DNA of 64,000 bases from a virus: the IMG/VR virus record IMGVR_UViG_3300042454_000021, positions 48,926-112,925 of that record; one strand, written 5' to 3'. The notes beneath the pieces are model-generated. The model worked only from the letters and a program-made list of their open reading frames with translations. It had not been told where the DNA came from and made no database searches. Shown here in pieces: positions 46,938-56,539 of this stretch. The position numbers were made by a program, and so were the translations under genes. Numbering within the stretch: position 1 is the stretch's first letter; each line of letters starts with the position of its first letter.

Positions 46938-49522
46938 TGGCAATTATTAGATATACCAAAGATGCGACTATTAGGTATGCGTACCTAAACATCTTCCCTG
47001 ATCAGTTCAAAACTGAGAAGGAGAAAATGGATGAGAGTTGGATCAAGAATACAATGGACTATTTTGCTAATAAGTCCTATGCTGAGTACGTAAAGAATAG
47101 AGATACGTTTGTTAAGAACTATGATCTTGTTAAAGGCATCCTTCGTATGGAGGACTTTTATCAGTCAGCTCCTCAGGTGAAAAGCTTCACAGATATGTTG
47201 ACAGCTGATCTAGAATTACCAGCTTATGTAAAGATGTATTCTATCATCACCACTCCTTTAAATGAGTTAGTTGGTGAGATATCAAAACGTCCTGATGCAT
47301 TTAGAGTTAAAGCATTTGATGATGATTCTAAATCAGAAGAACTAGAATTTAAGACAGGTATTCTACAGGAGTTTGTAATCAATCAAGCTAGACAACAAAT
47401 AATTGAGAAAGCTCAATTACAAGGAGCTGAGATAGATGATGAGCAACTACAACAAATGACAATGGAGGAAGTTCAAGATGAACTTGATTCATACACATCT
47501 GTAGCAGAGAAATGGGCTAATCATGTACTTACATGTCAGAAAGCAGACTTCACATTGAAGGAGAAGAGTGAGGATGCATTTAGAGATATGTTAATATCTG
47601 CTCGTGAGTTCTATCATATATATGAGGATAACTCTAAGCTAGGATATAATATAGAAGTAGCCAACCCTAAGAACACTTGGTTCCTATCTACACCAGATCG
47701 TAAATATGTATCAGATCCAACAGGACGTGCTCAAGGTGCGTATGCTGCTGGTACTGTGCAGGTTATGGAACTCTCTGAAATCATTGAGAGTATTCCTGAT
47801 CTTACTAAAGATGAGATTGATCACTTAAGATCATCATTACAAGACTATGGACTTATTAACGTTCGTGAGTCTAACCTTGGTAATCCTAATGCAGGTAATG
47901 GTATTGATTCAATTCAATATGATACATATGATCCTCTTGTTCTTCAGACACGTATGATGATTGAGTCTGAGATGAAGCAGAACGATGATGGCTTACAAGA
48001 CTTCTTAGGACTTACATCAAATGTGTCTTCATTTGGATACAAGTATGTAGTGGTACGTGCTTATTGGATCTCTAAGAAAAAGATTGGTAAGCTCATCTAT
48101 ACAGATGAAATGGGCAATGAGCAATCTATGCTTGTTGATGAGAATTACAAAAGCAACACTATGCCTACTCAGATCTCATTAGAGTGGGGATGGATTAACC
48201 AATGGTATCAAGGCATTAAAATTGGACCAGATATTTATCATATCAAGCCATTCAAGTTATTAAACTACTGCCCTATCATTGGGCTAGTGCATGAGATTAA
48301 GAACACAGAGGCAAAGTCTTTAGTAGACTTAATGAAACCATTCCAGGTTCTTTACAATGTTTGTATGAATCAGCTTTACAAACTTCTTGAGAAAGAAATT
48401 GGTAAGGTGCAATTAATGTCTATTAGACATATTCCTATTCCTAAAGATGGAGATGCACAAGATGCTCTTGATATCTGGGAGATGGAAGCACGTAACAGAG
48501 GTGTTGTATTTATTGATGACTCTCCAGAGAACTTAAAATCCCCAAGCTCATTTAATCAGTTTAGGGATATTGATATGACACGTACGCAAGAGATTCAATC
48601 TCGTTACACGTTAGCTCAACAATTAAAGAATGAATGTTGGGAACTGATTGGTATGTCTAAACAACGTTTAGGGTCTGTCTCAGCCTCTGAATCTGCTACA
48701 GGTACCAATGCTGCAATTACACAAAGTTATTCGCAGACAGAGCCATTGTTTGTAGCACACGAGTATTTATTAGGTCAATTATATCAAGCTATTATAGATG
48801 CATCGTTATATGTAGAAAGTCAAAAACCACAATCTACTATTTCATATATTACTAATGAAGGTGAGAGTGCATTTGTACAAGTTAATGGAACAGATCTTAA
48901 GTTTAGAGATCTTAAAGTGTTCTTAACTAATCGTCCAGAAGATCAGAAAATGTTCCAAGAGGTTCGTGGATTGTCTCAAGCTGTTATTCAAAATGGTGGA
49001 AGCTTACATGACATCATTGAGCTTTATTCTACAAACTCTGTTCGTCAGATGAAGAAGGTGTTTAAGACTCTTAAAGATCGTCAAGAAGAACTTGAAAACC
49101 AGAAGATGCAACAACAGCAACAACAAATTGAACAACAGCAACAAATTGCTCAAGCTCAGATTCAACAAGTTGCTCAATCTCAACAAGAGAAGATTGCTAA
49201 CGATAACTATCAAGCAGAACTAGATCGTATCAATAAGGTACAGATTGCGATGATTGCAGCTGAATCTAAAGCAGGTCCATTGTCAGATGTTGATACATCT
49301 GGAACTGCTGATGTTCTTGAGATGAGTAAGTTAACTACAGAGCAGAACAAAGCAAGTAAAGATTATGAAGCTAAGATGAAAGATATTCAAAGCAAGAACA
49401 ATATTGCTGCTCAAAAACTAGCTATAGATAACAGAAAGATAGATGCTGAGTTAAAGAATCAAGATAATGATTTACAAATAGCAAAGATAAACGCAAGTAA
49501 TAGAGCTTCAAAGAGTAAGTAA
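46937..49522 (+). CDS. Portal protein
   Basis: 861 aa. Follows terminase with a one-base overlap. Body has KMYSIITTPLNELVGEISKR and LMKPFQVLYNVCMNQLYKLL (portal stem-type helices), ETEP-like SQTEPLFVAHEYLLGQLYQA, and a Gln-rich C-terminal barrel region (EELENQKMQQQQQQIEQQQQ). Size and position match crAss-like portals. Forms the dodecameric DNA channel. Confidence 0.85.
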   Translation: MAIIRYTKDATIRYAYLNIFPDQFKTEKEKMDESWIKNTMDYFANKSYAEYVKNRDTFVKNYDLVKGILRMEDFYQSAPQVKSFTDMLTADLELPAYVKMYSIITTPLNELVGEISKRPDAFRVKAFDDDSKSEELEFKTGILQEFVINQARQQIIEKAQLQGAEIDDEQLQQMTMEEVQDELDSYTSVAEKWANHVLTCQKADFTLKEKSEDAFRDMLISAREFYHIYEDNSKLGYNIEVANPKNTWFLSTPDRKYVSDPTGRAQGAYAAGTVQVMELSEIIESIPDLTKDEIDHLRSSLQDYGLINVRESNLGNPNAGNGIDSIQYDTYDPLVLQTRMMIESEMKQNDDGLQDFLGLTSNVSSFGYKYVVVRAYWISKKKIGKLIYTDEMGNEQSMLVDENYKSNTMPTQISLEWGWINQWYQGIKIGPDIYHIKPFKLLNYCPIIGLVHEIKNTEAKSLVDLMKPFQVLYNVCMNQLYKLLEKEIGKVQLMSIRHIPIPKDGDAQDALDIWEMEARNRGVVFIDDSPENLKSPSSFNQFRDIDMTRTQEIQSRYTLAQQLKNECWELIGMSKQRLGSVSASESATGTNAAITQSYSQTEPLFVAHEYLLGQLYQAIIDASLYVESQKPQSTISYITNEGESAFVQVNGTDLKFRDLKVFLTNRPEDQKMFQEVRGLSQAVIQNGGSLHDIIELYSTNSVRQMKKVFKTLKDRQEELENQKMQQQQQQIEQQQQIAQAQIQQVAQSQQEKIANDNYQAELDRINKVQIAMIAAESKAGPLSDVDTSGTADVLEMSKLTTEQNKASKDYEAKMKDIQSKNNIAAQKLAIDNRKIDAELKNQDNDLQIAKINASNRASKSK

Positions 49523-49523
49523 T

Positions 49524-49547
49524 TCTAACCATCTTGGTTAGAGAAGA
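49524..49547 (+). terminator. Hairpin after portal gene, weak terminator
   Basis: TCTAACCA-TCT-TGGTTAGA 8-bp stem followed by GAAGATTTTATT. The T-tract is imperfect; may attenuate rather than stop. Confidence 0.45.
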
Positions 49548-49664
49548 TTTTATTAATGCTATATTATCTAGAATATTCAACCATTTTGGGCATATTCTAT
49601 TTGTTATTAAATTAAAGCAACATATTTTTATATCGAAAAACCAATTCAAAAAAACAAACTACGT

Positions 49665-50903
49665 ATGGCCAATGACTTAGAAACCCCAAATATTGGGAAC
49701 TTCAGCATTCAGGATACCATGGAAATGGGTATGGGGAGTACAGAACTATTAAATGATTTATTAGGTCCTGATACAGCCTCAGCAAGTCCTGATGATATTA
49801 AAGATATTAAAGCTGAAGAAGCTCAAGCTCCTAAAGCAACTAAAGCTTCTGCTAAAGTTGAAGAAGAAGAAGAAAAGAAAGAAGATACTTCTCGATCAAT
49901 CACAGACTTTTTATTAGGAGGTGATGAAGAAGAAGAGGAAGAAGAAGCAGCTCCAGCAGCAAAAGCTAAAGAAGCTCCAGTAGCAGAAGCATCTGATGAA
50001 GAAGAAGATGATGATGCTATTAATCCTTTCGCAGCATTTTCTAGAGACCTTTTTAAATTAGGAGGTTTCACAAAGGATGAAGACGAAGAAGATGTACAAA
50101 TCAACACAGCAGAAGAGTTCTTAGAACGATTTGAATCTGAGAAGAAGAAAGGTGCATCTGAGATTGTAGAAAACTTTATAGGACGTTTTGGTGAAGATTA
50201 TCAAAATGCCTTCACTGCAATATTTGTAAATGGAGTTGATCCTAAAGATTACTTTGGCACATACAACGCTATTCAATCATTCACTGATCTAGATTTATCA
50301 GACGAAGGAAACCAAATAGCAATTATTAAACAGACTTTAGCAGATCAAGATTATGATCCTGAAGATATAACAACAGAGATCGAAAGACTCAAAAATTATG
50401 GTGATCTAGAAAGCGTTGCTGCTAAACATCATAAAGTGTTGGTTAAAAAAGAAGCTGTAAAGCTTCAAAAACTGGAGCAAGAGAAAGCTGCCCAATTACA
50501 ACAACAAAGTGCTTACAAGCAACAATATTCAAACAATGTCAATGCGATATTGCAAGATAAGCTTAAAGCAAAGGAGTTTGATGGCATCCCTCTTAATCCA
50601 AAGTTAGCAACTGAACTACAAGATTTTTTAATAACAGAAAAGTGGAAAACAAACTCTGGTGAAAATTTAACAGATTTTGATCGCACTGTTCTGGAACTTA
50701 AGCGTCCTGAGAACCACGAAATGAAAGTGAAGGTTGCTCTACTTCTAAAGATTTTAGAAAAAGATCCAACACTATCAACCATTCAGAAATCAGGAGTTAC
50801 CAAGAAGACAGATAGTCTGTTTGGTGAAGTCGCAAGACAAGCTACTAAAAGTTCAGTAAAATCTTCCAAGTCAGATAAGCCTAACTCATGGTGGAGTAAT
50901 TAA
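49665..50903 (+). CDS. Scaffold-like acidic protein
   Basis: 412 aa. Residues about 35-135 are dominated by Glu/Ala/Lys (KVEEEEEKKEDTS, GGDEEEEEEEAAPAAKAKEA), then a helical, Gln-rich region (KLEQEKAAQLQQQSAYKQQY) and a basic tail ending SWWSN. Position between portal and major capsid, charge and coiled coils fit a head scaffolding protein. Leader (AAAAACCAATT...AAACTACGTATGG) resembles the leader of the 52664 gene. Confidence 0.7.
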   Translation: MANDLETPNIGNFSIQDTMEMGMGSTELLNDLLGPDTASASPDDIKDIKAEEAQAPKATKASAKVEEEEEKKEDTSRSITDFLLGGDEEEEEEEAAPAAKAKEAPVAEASDEEEDDDAINPFAAFSRDLFKLGGFTKDEDEEDVQINTAEEFLERFESEKKKGASEIVENFIGRFGEDYQNAFTAIFVNGVDPKDYFGTYNAIQSFTDLDLSDEGNQIAIIKQTLADQDYDPEDITTEIERLKNYGDLESVAAKHHKVLVKKEAVKLQKLEQEKAAQLQQQSAYKQQYSNNVNAILQDKLKAKEFDGIPLNPKLATELQDFLITEKWKTNSGENLTDFDRTVLELKRPENHEMKVKVALLLKILEKDPTLSTIQKSGVTKKTDSLFGEVARQATKSSVKSSKSDKPNSWWSN

Positions 50904-50920
50904 CAATTATTAAATTAAAC
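50904..50920 (+). promoter_or_regulatory. Late leader motif CAATTATTAAATTAAAC (copy 1)
   Basis: 17 bases identical to a copy at 52642-52658. Ends 11 bases before the capsid gene start. Candidate late promoter or A/T-rich translation leader. Confidence 0.45.
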
Positions 50921-50931
50921 ATAAACAAAAA

Positions 50932-52485
50932 ATGGCAATTCAAACTATCCCTGGTTTAACTGGCTTTACTTATGCTCGTGTAGCGTCTATGGACAAACGT
51001 GCAGTAGGTAAATTAACAGACTCTAACCACTTGGAAAGCTTTCACTCAACTGAGCCAGCAGACTACGATAAGAAGATTATCAGTTTGTACACTCAGAGCT
51101 CGTTGTACAGCAATGACTTCTTGGACATGATCAACAAGTCAACTCCTTACTACATCGACAACAATAGTGATGCTTGGAAGTGGCAAGTACAAGTTCCTTA
51201 CAAATTCCCTAAAATCATTGACATTCCTGATTCCACTTTAGCGTTGGATAAGCCAGGTATCGATGGTCAAGAATTTCAAGTGATTATTGACACTAACGAA
51301 TTCTCTAAGAACGCAATCGTTTCTGTAGGTACTCGTCAGTATGGTCCTCGTTGGTATGCGATCAAAGATCCTCAACCATGGAACATGGGTTATTTATACA
51401 CTTTCACATTAGTAACTGACAACCCTCAAGTTGACTTCGTATCACCTGTATTCTTACAGATTGGTTTAGAGTTAGAATTGGTTGATGCTGCTATTGGTGA
51501 ATTTGATCAAGACCTTTTAGGATTGCCACGTTTAGGTGAGCAAATCACTATGTTTGAATCATTGAGTTCTGCATATGGATATGAGCACAAAATTACTGAA
51601 TGGGCTGATGACAAGATGTTAGTTAATGCTGATGGTTCAGCTTTAGATATCTTAGTATATGCTCCACAACGTCGTAACCAACTTCCTTTAACTCGTAATG
51701 ATGTTAAGTGGGAGCCATTCGTTGAGTTCTGGATGCGTAAGTCTATGTTAGAATTAAAGGTTAAGCGTATGATCTGGGCTCGTCCAGGTACTGTTAAATC
51801 TAATGGTTCTAAGCAAGAATTAAAGCGTACATCTGCTGGTGTTTATCACAGAATGCGTAACAATGGTAACTTAGTTCAATACAATCGTGGAGAATTCACT
51901 GCTAACTTGATTCGTTCAGTATTTGGTGATTTATTCTATCGTCGTGTGGATGTTAAGGATCGTCGTGTTAAAATGTACACTAACGAAGCTGGCTTCGACG
52001 TGTTCCAACAAGCACTTAAAACTGATGCATTAAATTCTGGTTTAACTTTCATGGCTGATTCAGGTAATCGCTACATGCAAGGAGAAGGACAACACATCAC
52101 TTACAACTTTGCATTCGATGCAATGGTTACTCGTGAGACTGGTCGTGTTGAGTTAATTCACTTAAAAGAATTAGACCTTCCTCAAACTAACTTAGAATTT
52201 GGACAAAACAAGAAATCAACTCCAGTATTTATGGTGTTTGACGTTTCTCCAATGTCTGATGGATCTATGGTTAATAACATTCGTGAGGTACGTATGAAGG
52301 GTGCTCCTTCTATGACTTGGGGTTATATCGATGGTACTCGTCATCACTTAGGATTTGCAAAATCTCAAGGTATGTCAAGTGCTAACAAATTCCCAGGATA
52401 CGAAATCTGGATGAAGGATCGTTGTGATGTGTTCATTGAAGACTTGTCTCGTACAGTCTTGATCGAAGAAATCCCTCAGTTCTAA
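50932..52485 (+). CDS. Major capsid protein
   Basis: 517 aa. Located after portal and scaffold; codon choice is visibly more regular and GC-richer than neighbours, as expected for the most abundant protein. Contains a long helix region and HK97-type length, with GFTYARVASMDKRAVGKLTD, a basic segment RRNQLPLTRND, and NYN-type beta regions. Not confirmed by a fold search, but the position and composition are persuasive. Forms the icosahedral shell. Confidence 0.8.
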   Translation: MAIQTIPGLTGFTYARVASMDKRAVGKLTDSNHLESFHSTEPADYDKKIISLYTQSSLYSNDFLDMINKSTPYYIDNNSDAWKWQVQVPYKFPKIIDIPDSTLALDKPGIDGQEFQVIIDTNEFSKNAIVSVGTRQYGPRWYAIKDPQPWNMGYLYTFTLVTDNPQVDFVSPVFLQIGLELELVDAAIGEFDQDLLGLPRLGEQITMFESLSSAYGYEHKITEWADDKMLVNADGSALDILVYAPQRRNQLPLTRNDVKWEPFVEFWMRKSMLELKVKRMIWARPGTVKSNGSKQELKRTSAGVYHRMRNNGNLVQYNRGEFTANLIRSVFGDLFYRRVDVKDRRVKMYTNEAGFDVFQQALKTDALNSGLTFMADSGNRYMQGEGQHITYNFAFDAMVTRETGRVELIHLKELDLPQTNLEFGQNKKSTPVFMVFDVSPMSDGSMVNNIREVRMKGAPSMTWGYIDGTRHHLGFAKSQGMSSANKFPGYEIWMKDRCDVFIEDLSRTVLIEEIPQF

Positions 52486-52489
52486 TACA

Positions 52490-52633
52490 TGGGACTTTGT
52501 CCCACGCTTATCAATCGATAAGCACAAGAAGACCTCCTCATTCCTCCCTCCTAAAATGGGGAGGCTCTTCTTGACACAGAGTGCTTGGATTGGGGTGTCC
52601 CTGGTCGCTATTCCTTCGATGGATAGCACTCTG
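52490..52633 (+). ncRNA. Four-hairpin cassette after the capsid gene
   Basis: No gene. Hairpins in order: TGGGAC-TTT-GTCCCA (52490-52504); GCTTATC-AATC-GATAAGC (52506-52523); AAGAAGACCTCC/GGAGGCTCTTCTT with one bulge (52526-52572); CAGAGTGCT/AGCACTCTG (52577-52633, with further pairing inside). All helices are near perfect and fill 144 bases; no T-run follows, so it is not a standard terminator. Likely protects or processes the capsid mRNA. Confidence 0.65.
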
Positions 52634-52641
52634 CTAAAAAC

Positions 52642-52658
52642 CAATTATTAAATTAAAC
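52642..52658 (+). promoter_or_regulatory. Late leader motif CAATTATTAAATTAAAC (copy 2)
   Basis: Identical to the copy at 50904-50920. ATG of the next gene is 6 bases downstream. Confidence 0.45.
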
Positions 52659-52663
52659 TACAT

Positions 52664-53632
52664 ATGGGTAAGATAGGCAAAATTTCTACTATTAAGAAAG
52701 ATTACAACAATTCGCAATTGCAGACAATGCAAGGTGGACTTTCACGTGAAGGTTTGACACGAGTTCCAGGTACAGGTGTTTTTAAATATCCTTACAAGGA
52801 AATGGATGGTCAGTATCGTACAGGATTAAATGCTGAAGCTGCATACATCAGACGTATAGCTGATCCTACAGAACGTGAATTAGAAATCGAACGTGTAACA
52901 TCTTTACGTCAACGTTTAGAATATGCATTAGGTGATGTTGATTTAGGTCCTCGTTCTAAGTTTTGGAACTATGGATTATCTCAAGGCATTGATGATATGA
53001 TGCACGTGCAACCAGTGAAACTATTAGATGGTGATAACTTTTTTGATTTCACTAATCCAATGCAAGAATTAGCATTTTCTTGGTTGAGAGTTCATCCAAC
53101 AATTGCAAGTTCATATCAAGCTTGGGAGCGTGGAGAGTTTCCAGCAGATACACAATTCTATGTTGTAGATGATGAAATTGAAAACGCAGTTCTTTACAAG
53201 AAGAAGCAAGTGATAAACAAGGCAATTGTCAAGTTTGATTCTATGTCTCCTGATAAGAAGAAGAAAGTAGCAAGGATGTTAGGCTTACCTGTAACAGAAG
53301 AAACTAAAGAAGAAGTTGTTTATAACCAAGTGGATAACTTGTTAAAACAAACAGAATTCAAAGATGGAAAATACCAAGGGTTATCTCCAATTGAAGTCTT
53401 CAATAGATTCGCAGATATGAAAGACCAATTGCTTGCAATTAAAGATTTGGTTAAACAAGCAATTACACATTCTATTTATCGTATAAAACCTAATGGTAAG
53501 GTTTATATGGGAGAACTAGAAATGGCAGTTGATGAAGAAGAATTAGTTAAATACCTTGCAGATGAAGATCATCAAGATGATTTACTAATCTTAGAACAAA
53601 AGTTAAAAGGTAAAAAATTAGCAACAGTATGA
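52664..53632 (+). CDS. Virion structural protein, 322 aa
   Basis: Follows the capsid gene. LTRVPGTGVFKYPYKEMDGQ, ALGDVDLGPRSKFWNYGLSQ, and a helical C-terminal half ending KGKKLATV. Probably a head-vertex or head-completion protein conserved in this phage group; no specific family named. Overlaps the next gene by 4 bases. Confidence 0.6.
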   Translation: MGKIGKISTIKKDYNNSQLQTMQGGLSREGLTRVPGTGVFKYPYKEMDGQYRTGLNAEAAYIRRIADPTERELEIERVTSLRQRLEYALGDVDLGPRSKFWNYGLSQGIDDMMHVQPVKLLDGDNFFDFTNPMQELAFSWLRVHPTIASSYQAWERGEFPADTQFYVVDDEIENAVLYKKKQVINKAIVKFDSMSPDKKKKVARMLGLPVTEETKEEVVYNQVDNLLKQTEFKDGKYQGLSPIEVFNRFADMKDQLLAIKDLVKQAITHSIYRIKPNGKVYMGELEMAVDEEELVKYLADEDHQDDLLILEQKLKGKKLATV

Positions 53633-54360
53633 TCCCAGTAGATAGTTTATTATATAAGATTGATCAGAAACTAAATAAACTATCTACTAACGAGCATCAA
53701 CAAATTGCATTAGAAGACAAGATCCTTGCACTCAATGAGGCACAGATTAAGTTAATTAAACAGAAAGTAGATGGCTTTAGCACTACTTCTGGTCTTGGTC
53801 TTGATGCGTTTAAGAAACGTTACGAAGACCTTCAAAGTTTAGTGGTAAGTTATAATGATGGTGTCTTACCACTAACCTTAGAGAATGCCCAACTAAATCA
53901 ATGGAAAGCATCTATCCATGATCTAGATCCTCAATACATGTTCTATATTGATAGTTATTTTATAGCTAACAAAGGAAGATGTGTAGGTAGAACAATCTGG
54001 ATTAATAGAGATCTTACAAAACATGGTGACCTATCGTTGTTATTAAACAACGTTCATTTTAGACCATCTTTTGAATATCAAGAATCTTTCAATTCTTTAT
54101 CTACAGATGAGATTAGTGTATTTACAGATGGTACATTTACACCAACTAATATATACATTTCTTACATGCGATATCCAGTTTACATAAATAAGACTGGATA
54201 TATAATGCTAGATGGAGATCCTTCCTTTGATCAAGATTGCGAATTAGAATTATATCTAGAAGACGAACTTTTAGATTTAACAGTTCAAAACCTCGCAATG
54301 TATACTGAGAACCAATCTGCTGTAGAAAGTTCCATATACAGAATTAAAACAAACGAGTAA
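53629..54360 (+). CDS. Head-tail adaptor-like protein
   Basis: 243 aa. An N-terminal helical part, then a beta domain with QYMFYIDSYFIANKGRCVGR, ISYMRYPVYINKTGYIMLDG and DCELELYLEDELLDLTVQNL, AMYTENQSA at the end. The last segment resembles head-tail connector proteins of podoviruses. Position between head and fibre genes supports this. Confidence 0.55.
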   Translation: MIPVDSLLYKIDQKLNKLSTNEHQQIALEDKILALNEAQIKLIKQKVDGFSTTSGLGLDAFKKRYEDLQSLVVSYNDGVLPLTLENAQLNQWKASIHDLDPQYMFYIDSYFIANKGRCVGRTIWINRDLTKHGDLSLLLNNVHFRPSFEYQESFNSLSTDEISVFTDGTFTPTNIYISYMRYPVYINKTGYIMLDGDPSFDQDCELELYLEDELLDLTVQNLAMYTENQSAVESSIYRIKTNE

Positions 54361-54381
54361 ACAATTAAACAATATATATAA

Positions 54382-55521
54382 ATGGCTGATTTTTCATTAA
54401 CCACCCTGTTCGTAGTTCCTGTAGGCAACACATTGCCTAGCTCTGGATCTACGCAAAACTTAACTGCTGGTCAGTTTGGTTTATTCTTGAACACGTATGC
54501 TGTTGCAACCACTGGTAACATTGCTGCTGCTCCATACTTCTATGCTGCTCAAGGACGTACTAATACGTATTTACAAGGCTCGAAGCGTTCTGACAAGATC
54601 TCTTCTGCTAATGTAACTGAATGGTACAAAGTTGTTGGTAACCCTGTTGCTGCTAACCAAGTAACTGACATTTCTGACTTCACTGTAAAACCAGGTGAAA
54701 TTGTAACTTTAACGTTACGTGGATTCTCTTCTTACATCAACACATTGTACTTCAATGGTTTCACTCGTAGTGTAACTGTTAATGCTCCTTGTTTAGCTTG
54801 TGGTGGAGATCCTTGTACTGATGTTGACGTTCCTGCATTGATCGATGATTTGATCTATCACTTAGAATTGAAAGCTCCAGGTAACAACCCTGACAACATT
54901 TCATTCTCTACGTTTTATCAATTCCAACGTATTGGTAATAATCAAAATGCAATCTTACGTATCTCTGGTAAGCCATTAACTGTTTATGGACAGCCATGTG
55001 ATATCGCTGCATTCCCTTGGGAGTATGATCGTATGTACTTTAGAACTTTCATCTTCTCTGGTCCAGCTACTACTGCTGACTTTATTGTAGCAGATCCTTG
55101 TAACAATGTGGCTCTAGTGGAAGTTACTCAACGTGCAACTTATCCATCTGGAACTTCTGCTGAGATTCAACAATTAGAGAAGAACTTCTATAGCTACCAA
55201 GCTGGATATTTGAAGCATCTATACAGAATGAATGGTTACAATGAGAACTTTGAGTCTTGGGTAACTGATGGTACTGTGTATGATACTTACTATATCAAGT
55301 TCAACGAATATGATAAGTCTGCTTATCAGTGGGGTGATTATATCCACGAAGATTCAACTGTTATCATTGCTGCTCCTCAAGCTTTAGCTGAAGACATCGA
55401 AGATATCTTAGTTGCTGCTTTAGGATTGCCAACTGATGATAGTGGTCCAATCACTTCAACTACTAGTACAACTACTACTATTTGGCCTTCAACTAGTACA
55501 ACTACTACCTTGCTTCCTTAA
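54382..55521 (+). CDS. Virion structural protein with Thr-rich end
   Basis: 379 aa. LTTLFVVPVGNTLPSSGSTQ, a beta-rich body, CLACGGDPCTDVDVPALIDD (Cys-rich loop) and a C-terminal Thr/Ser run (TSTTSTTTTIWPSTSTTTTL). Leader ACAATTAAAC resembles the late motif. Candidate tail or neck protein. Terminated downstream by the 55544 hairpin. Confidence 0.6.
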   Translation: MADFSLTTLFVVPVGNTLPSSGSTQNLTAGQFGLFLNTYAVATTGNIAAAPYFYAAQGRTNTYLQGSKRSDKISSANVTEWYKVVGNPVAANQVTDISDFTVKPGEIVTLTLRGFSSYINTLYFNGFTRSVTVNAPCLACGGDPCTDVDVPALIDDLIYHLELKAPGNNPDNISFSTFYQFQRIGNNQNAILRISGKPLTVYGQPCDIAAFPWEYDRMYFRTFIFSGPATTADFIVADPCNNVALVEVTQRATYPSGTSAEIQQLEKNFYSYQAGYLKHLYRMNGYNENFESWVTDGTVYDTYYIKFNEYDKSAYQWGDYIHEDSTVIIAAPQALAEDIEDILVAALGLPTDDSGPITSTTSTTTTIWPSTSTTTTLLP

Positions 55522-55543
55522 TAAAAAGCGAGTCATATAACCT

Positions 55544-55590
55544 ATGCCAGAGGGTAAGAGGATAATCTCTGTCCTCTGGCATTATTTTTT
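55544..55590 (+). terminator. Intrinsic terminator
   Basis: ATGCCAGAGG...CCTCTGGCAT 10-bp stem followed by TATTTTTT. Ends the capsid-to-54382 unit. Confidence 0.85.
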
Positions 55591-55596
55591 AACAGC

Positions 55597-56154
55597 ATGG
55601 CAACAACTTTAGATTTTCTAGTAATAAATACCTACAACACCTTAACATTAGGTGTTGCTGATATATCAGTATATGATAGTACGCCAGTGGCTCCAACTAT
55701 TGAAATAACCATACCTAATACTACAAGTGTAGTAAGTTTACCTTTTACTCCTAATGATTTCAACGTATTTAATTCTACATCATTAGGATTAACAGGTGTG
55801 GGTCAACCATTAGCTCCTTTGCCAGATGGTGTATATTTTATTGAATACTCGATATCTCCTGCTGAGACTTATCATGTAGAGCATAACATAATGCGTACTG
55901 CTAAGATTCAAGAGAAGTTTGATAATGCATTTATGAAACTTGATATGATGGAATGTGATGGTCCTATTAGAACACAAGCAAAGGTTACATTGAATAGTAT
56001 CTATTACATGATTCAAGGATCGATTGCAGCTGCTAATAACTCTGCTATTGCTACAGCTAATAAGCTATATACACAAGCAGACATGATGTTAAATAATTTC
56101 ATTAGAGCTAACTGTGGTTGTTCAGGAAATAACTACATAAATAACTTTGTATAA
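55597..56154 (+). CDS. Virion-associated protein, 185 aa
   Basis: Beta-rich N-terminal half ending at LPDGVYFIEYSISPAETYHV, then a long helix (KIQEKFDNAFMKLDMMECDG) and a C-terminus with CGCSG. This type is common in Bacteroidetes phages just before a small CxxC protein. Function unknown. Confidence 0.6.
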   Translation: MATTLDFLVINTYNTLTLGVADISVYDSTPVAPTIEITIPNTTSVVSLPFTPNDFNVFNSTSLGLTGVGQPLAPLPDGVYFIEYSISPAETYHVEHNIMRTAKIQEKFDNAFMKLDMMECDGPIRTQAKVTLNSIYYMIQGSIAAANNSAIATANKLYTQADMMLNNFIRANCGCSGNNYINNFV

Positions 56155-56291
56155 TGGCTAATTGTAAAAGATGTCACACTAAGGTGGGATGTGGATGTCA
56201 ACTAACAAATGGATATTGCTCAGCATGTAATTATGCTGTTAAGCAAGAAGAAATAAAACAACAACAAGATGCTAACACCAAGGCTAACTAA
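56154..56291 (+). CDS. Small zinc-knuckle protein, 45 aa
   Basis: MANCKRCHTKVGCGCQLTNG then YCSACNYAVKQEEIKQQQ. Seven Cys within 27 residues; a CxxC...CxC...CxxC arrangement. Starts in a TAATG overlap. A recurring small component of virion operons in this phage group. Confidence 0.65.
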   Translation: MANCKRCHTKVGCGCQLTNGYCSACNYAVKQEEIKQQQDANTKAN

Positions 56292-56535
56292 CTCCTTATA
56301 TTATGGAAGCATCCCTGTGTTGCTTCAAGATATTAATAATAAACTAGCAGAGCTAGCTAATTACGAATATAATAATATTGTATATTCCTTAAATCATTAT
56401 ATCTCTGGAGAGGTGGTTCAAGACTTATTGAACTATCAAAGAATACTAGAGTATAAGCAGTGTAACCCTGACTATTGTGTACACTTCACTGTAGAGATGA
56501 TTGGAAGTAAAGTAATAATCTTAATAAACAAATAA
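56269..56535 (+). CDS. Hypothetical protein, 88 aa
   Basis: Starts 23 bases inside the zinc-knuckle gene. LLQDINNKLAELANYEYNNI, YSLNHYISGEVVQDLLNYQR, CNPDYCVHFTVEMIGSKVII. Helical and beta; unknown. Confidence 0.55.
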   Translation: MLTPRLTNSLYYGSIPVLLQDINNKLAELANYEYNNIVYSLNHYISGEVVQDLLNYQRILEYKQCNPDYCVHFTVEMIGSKVIILINK

Positions 56536-56539
56536 TAAT

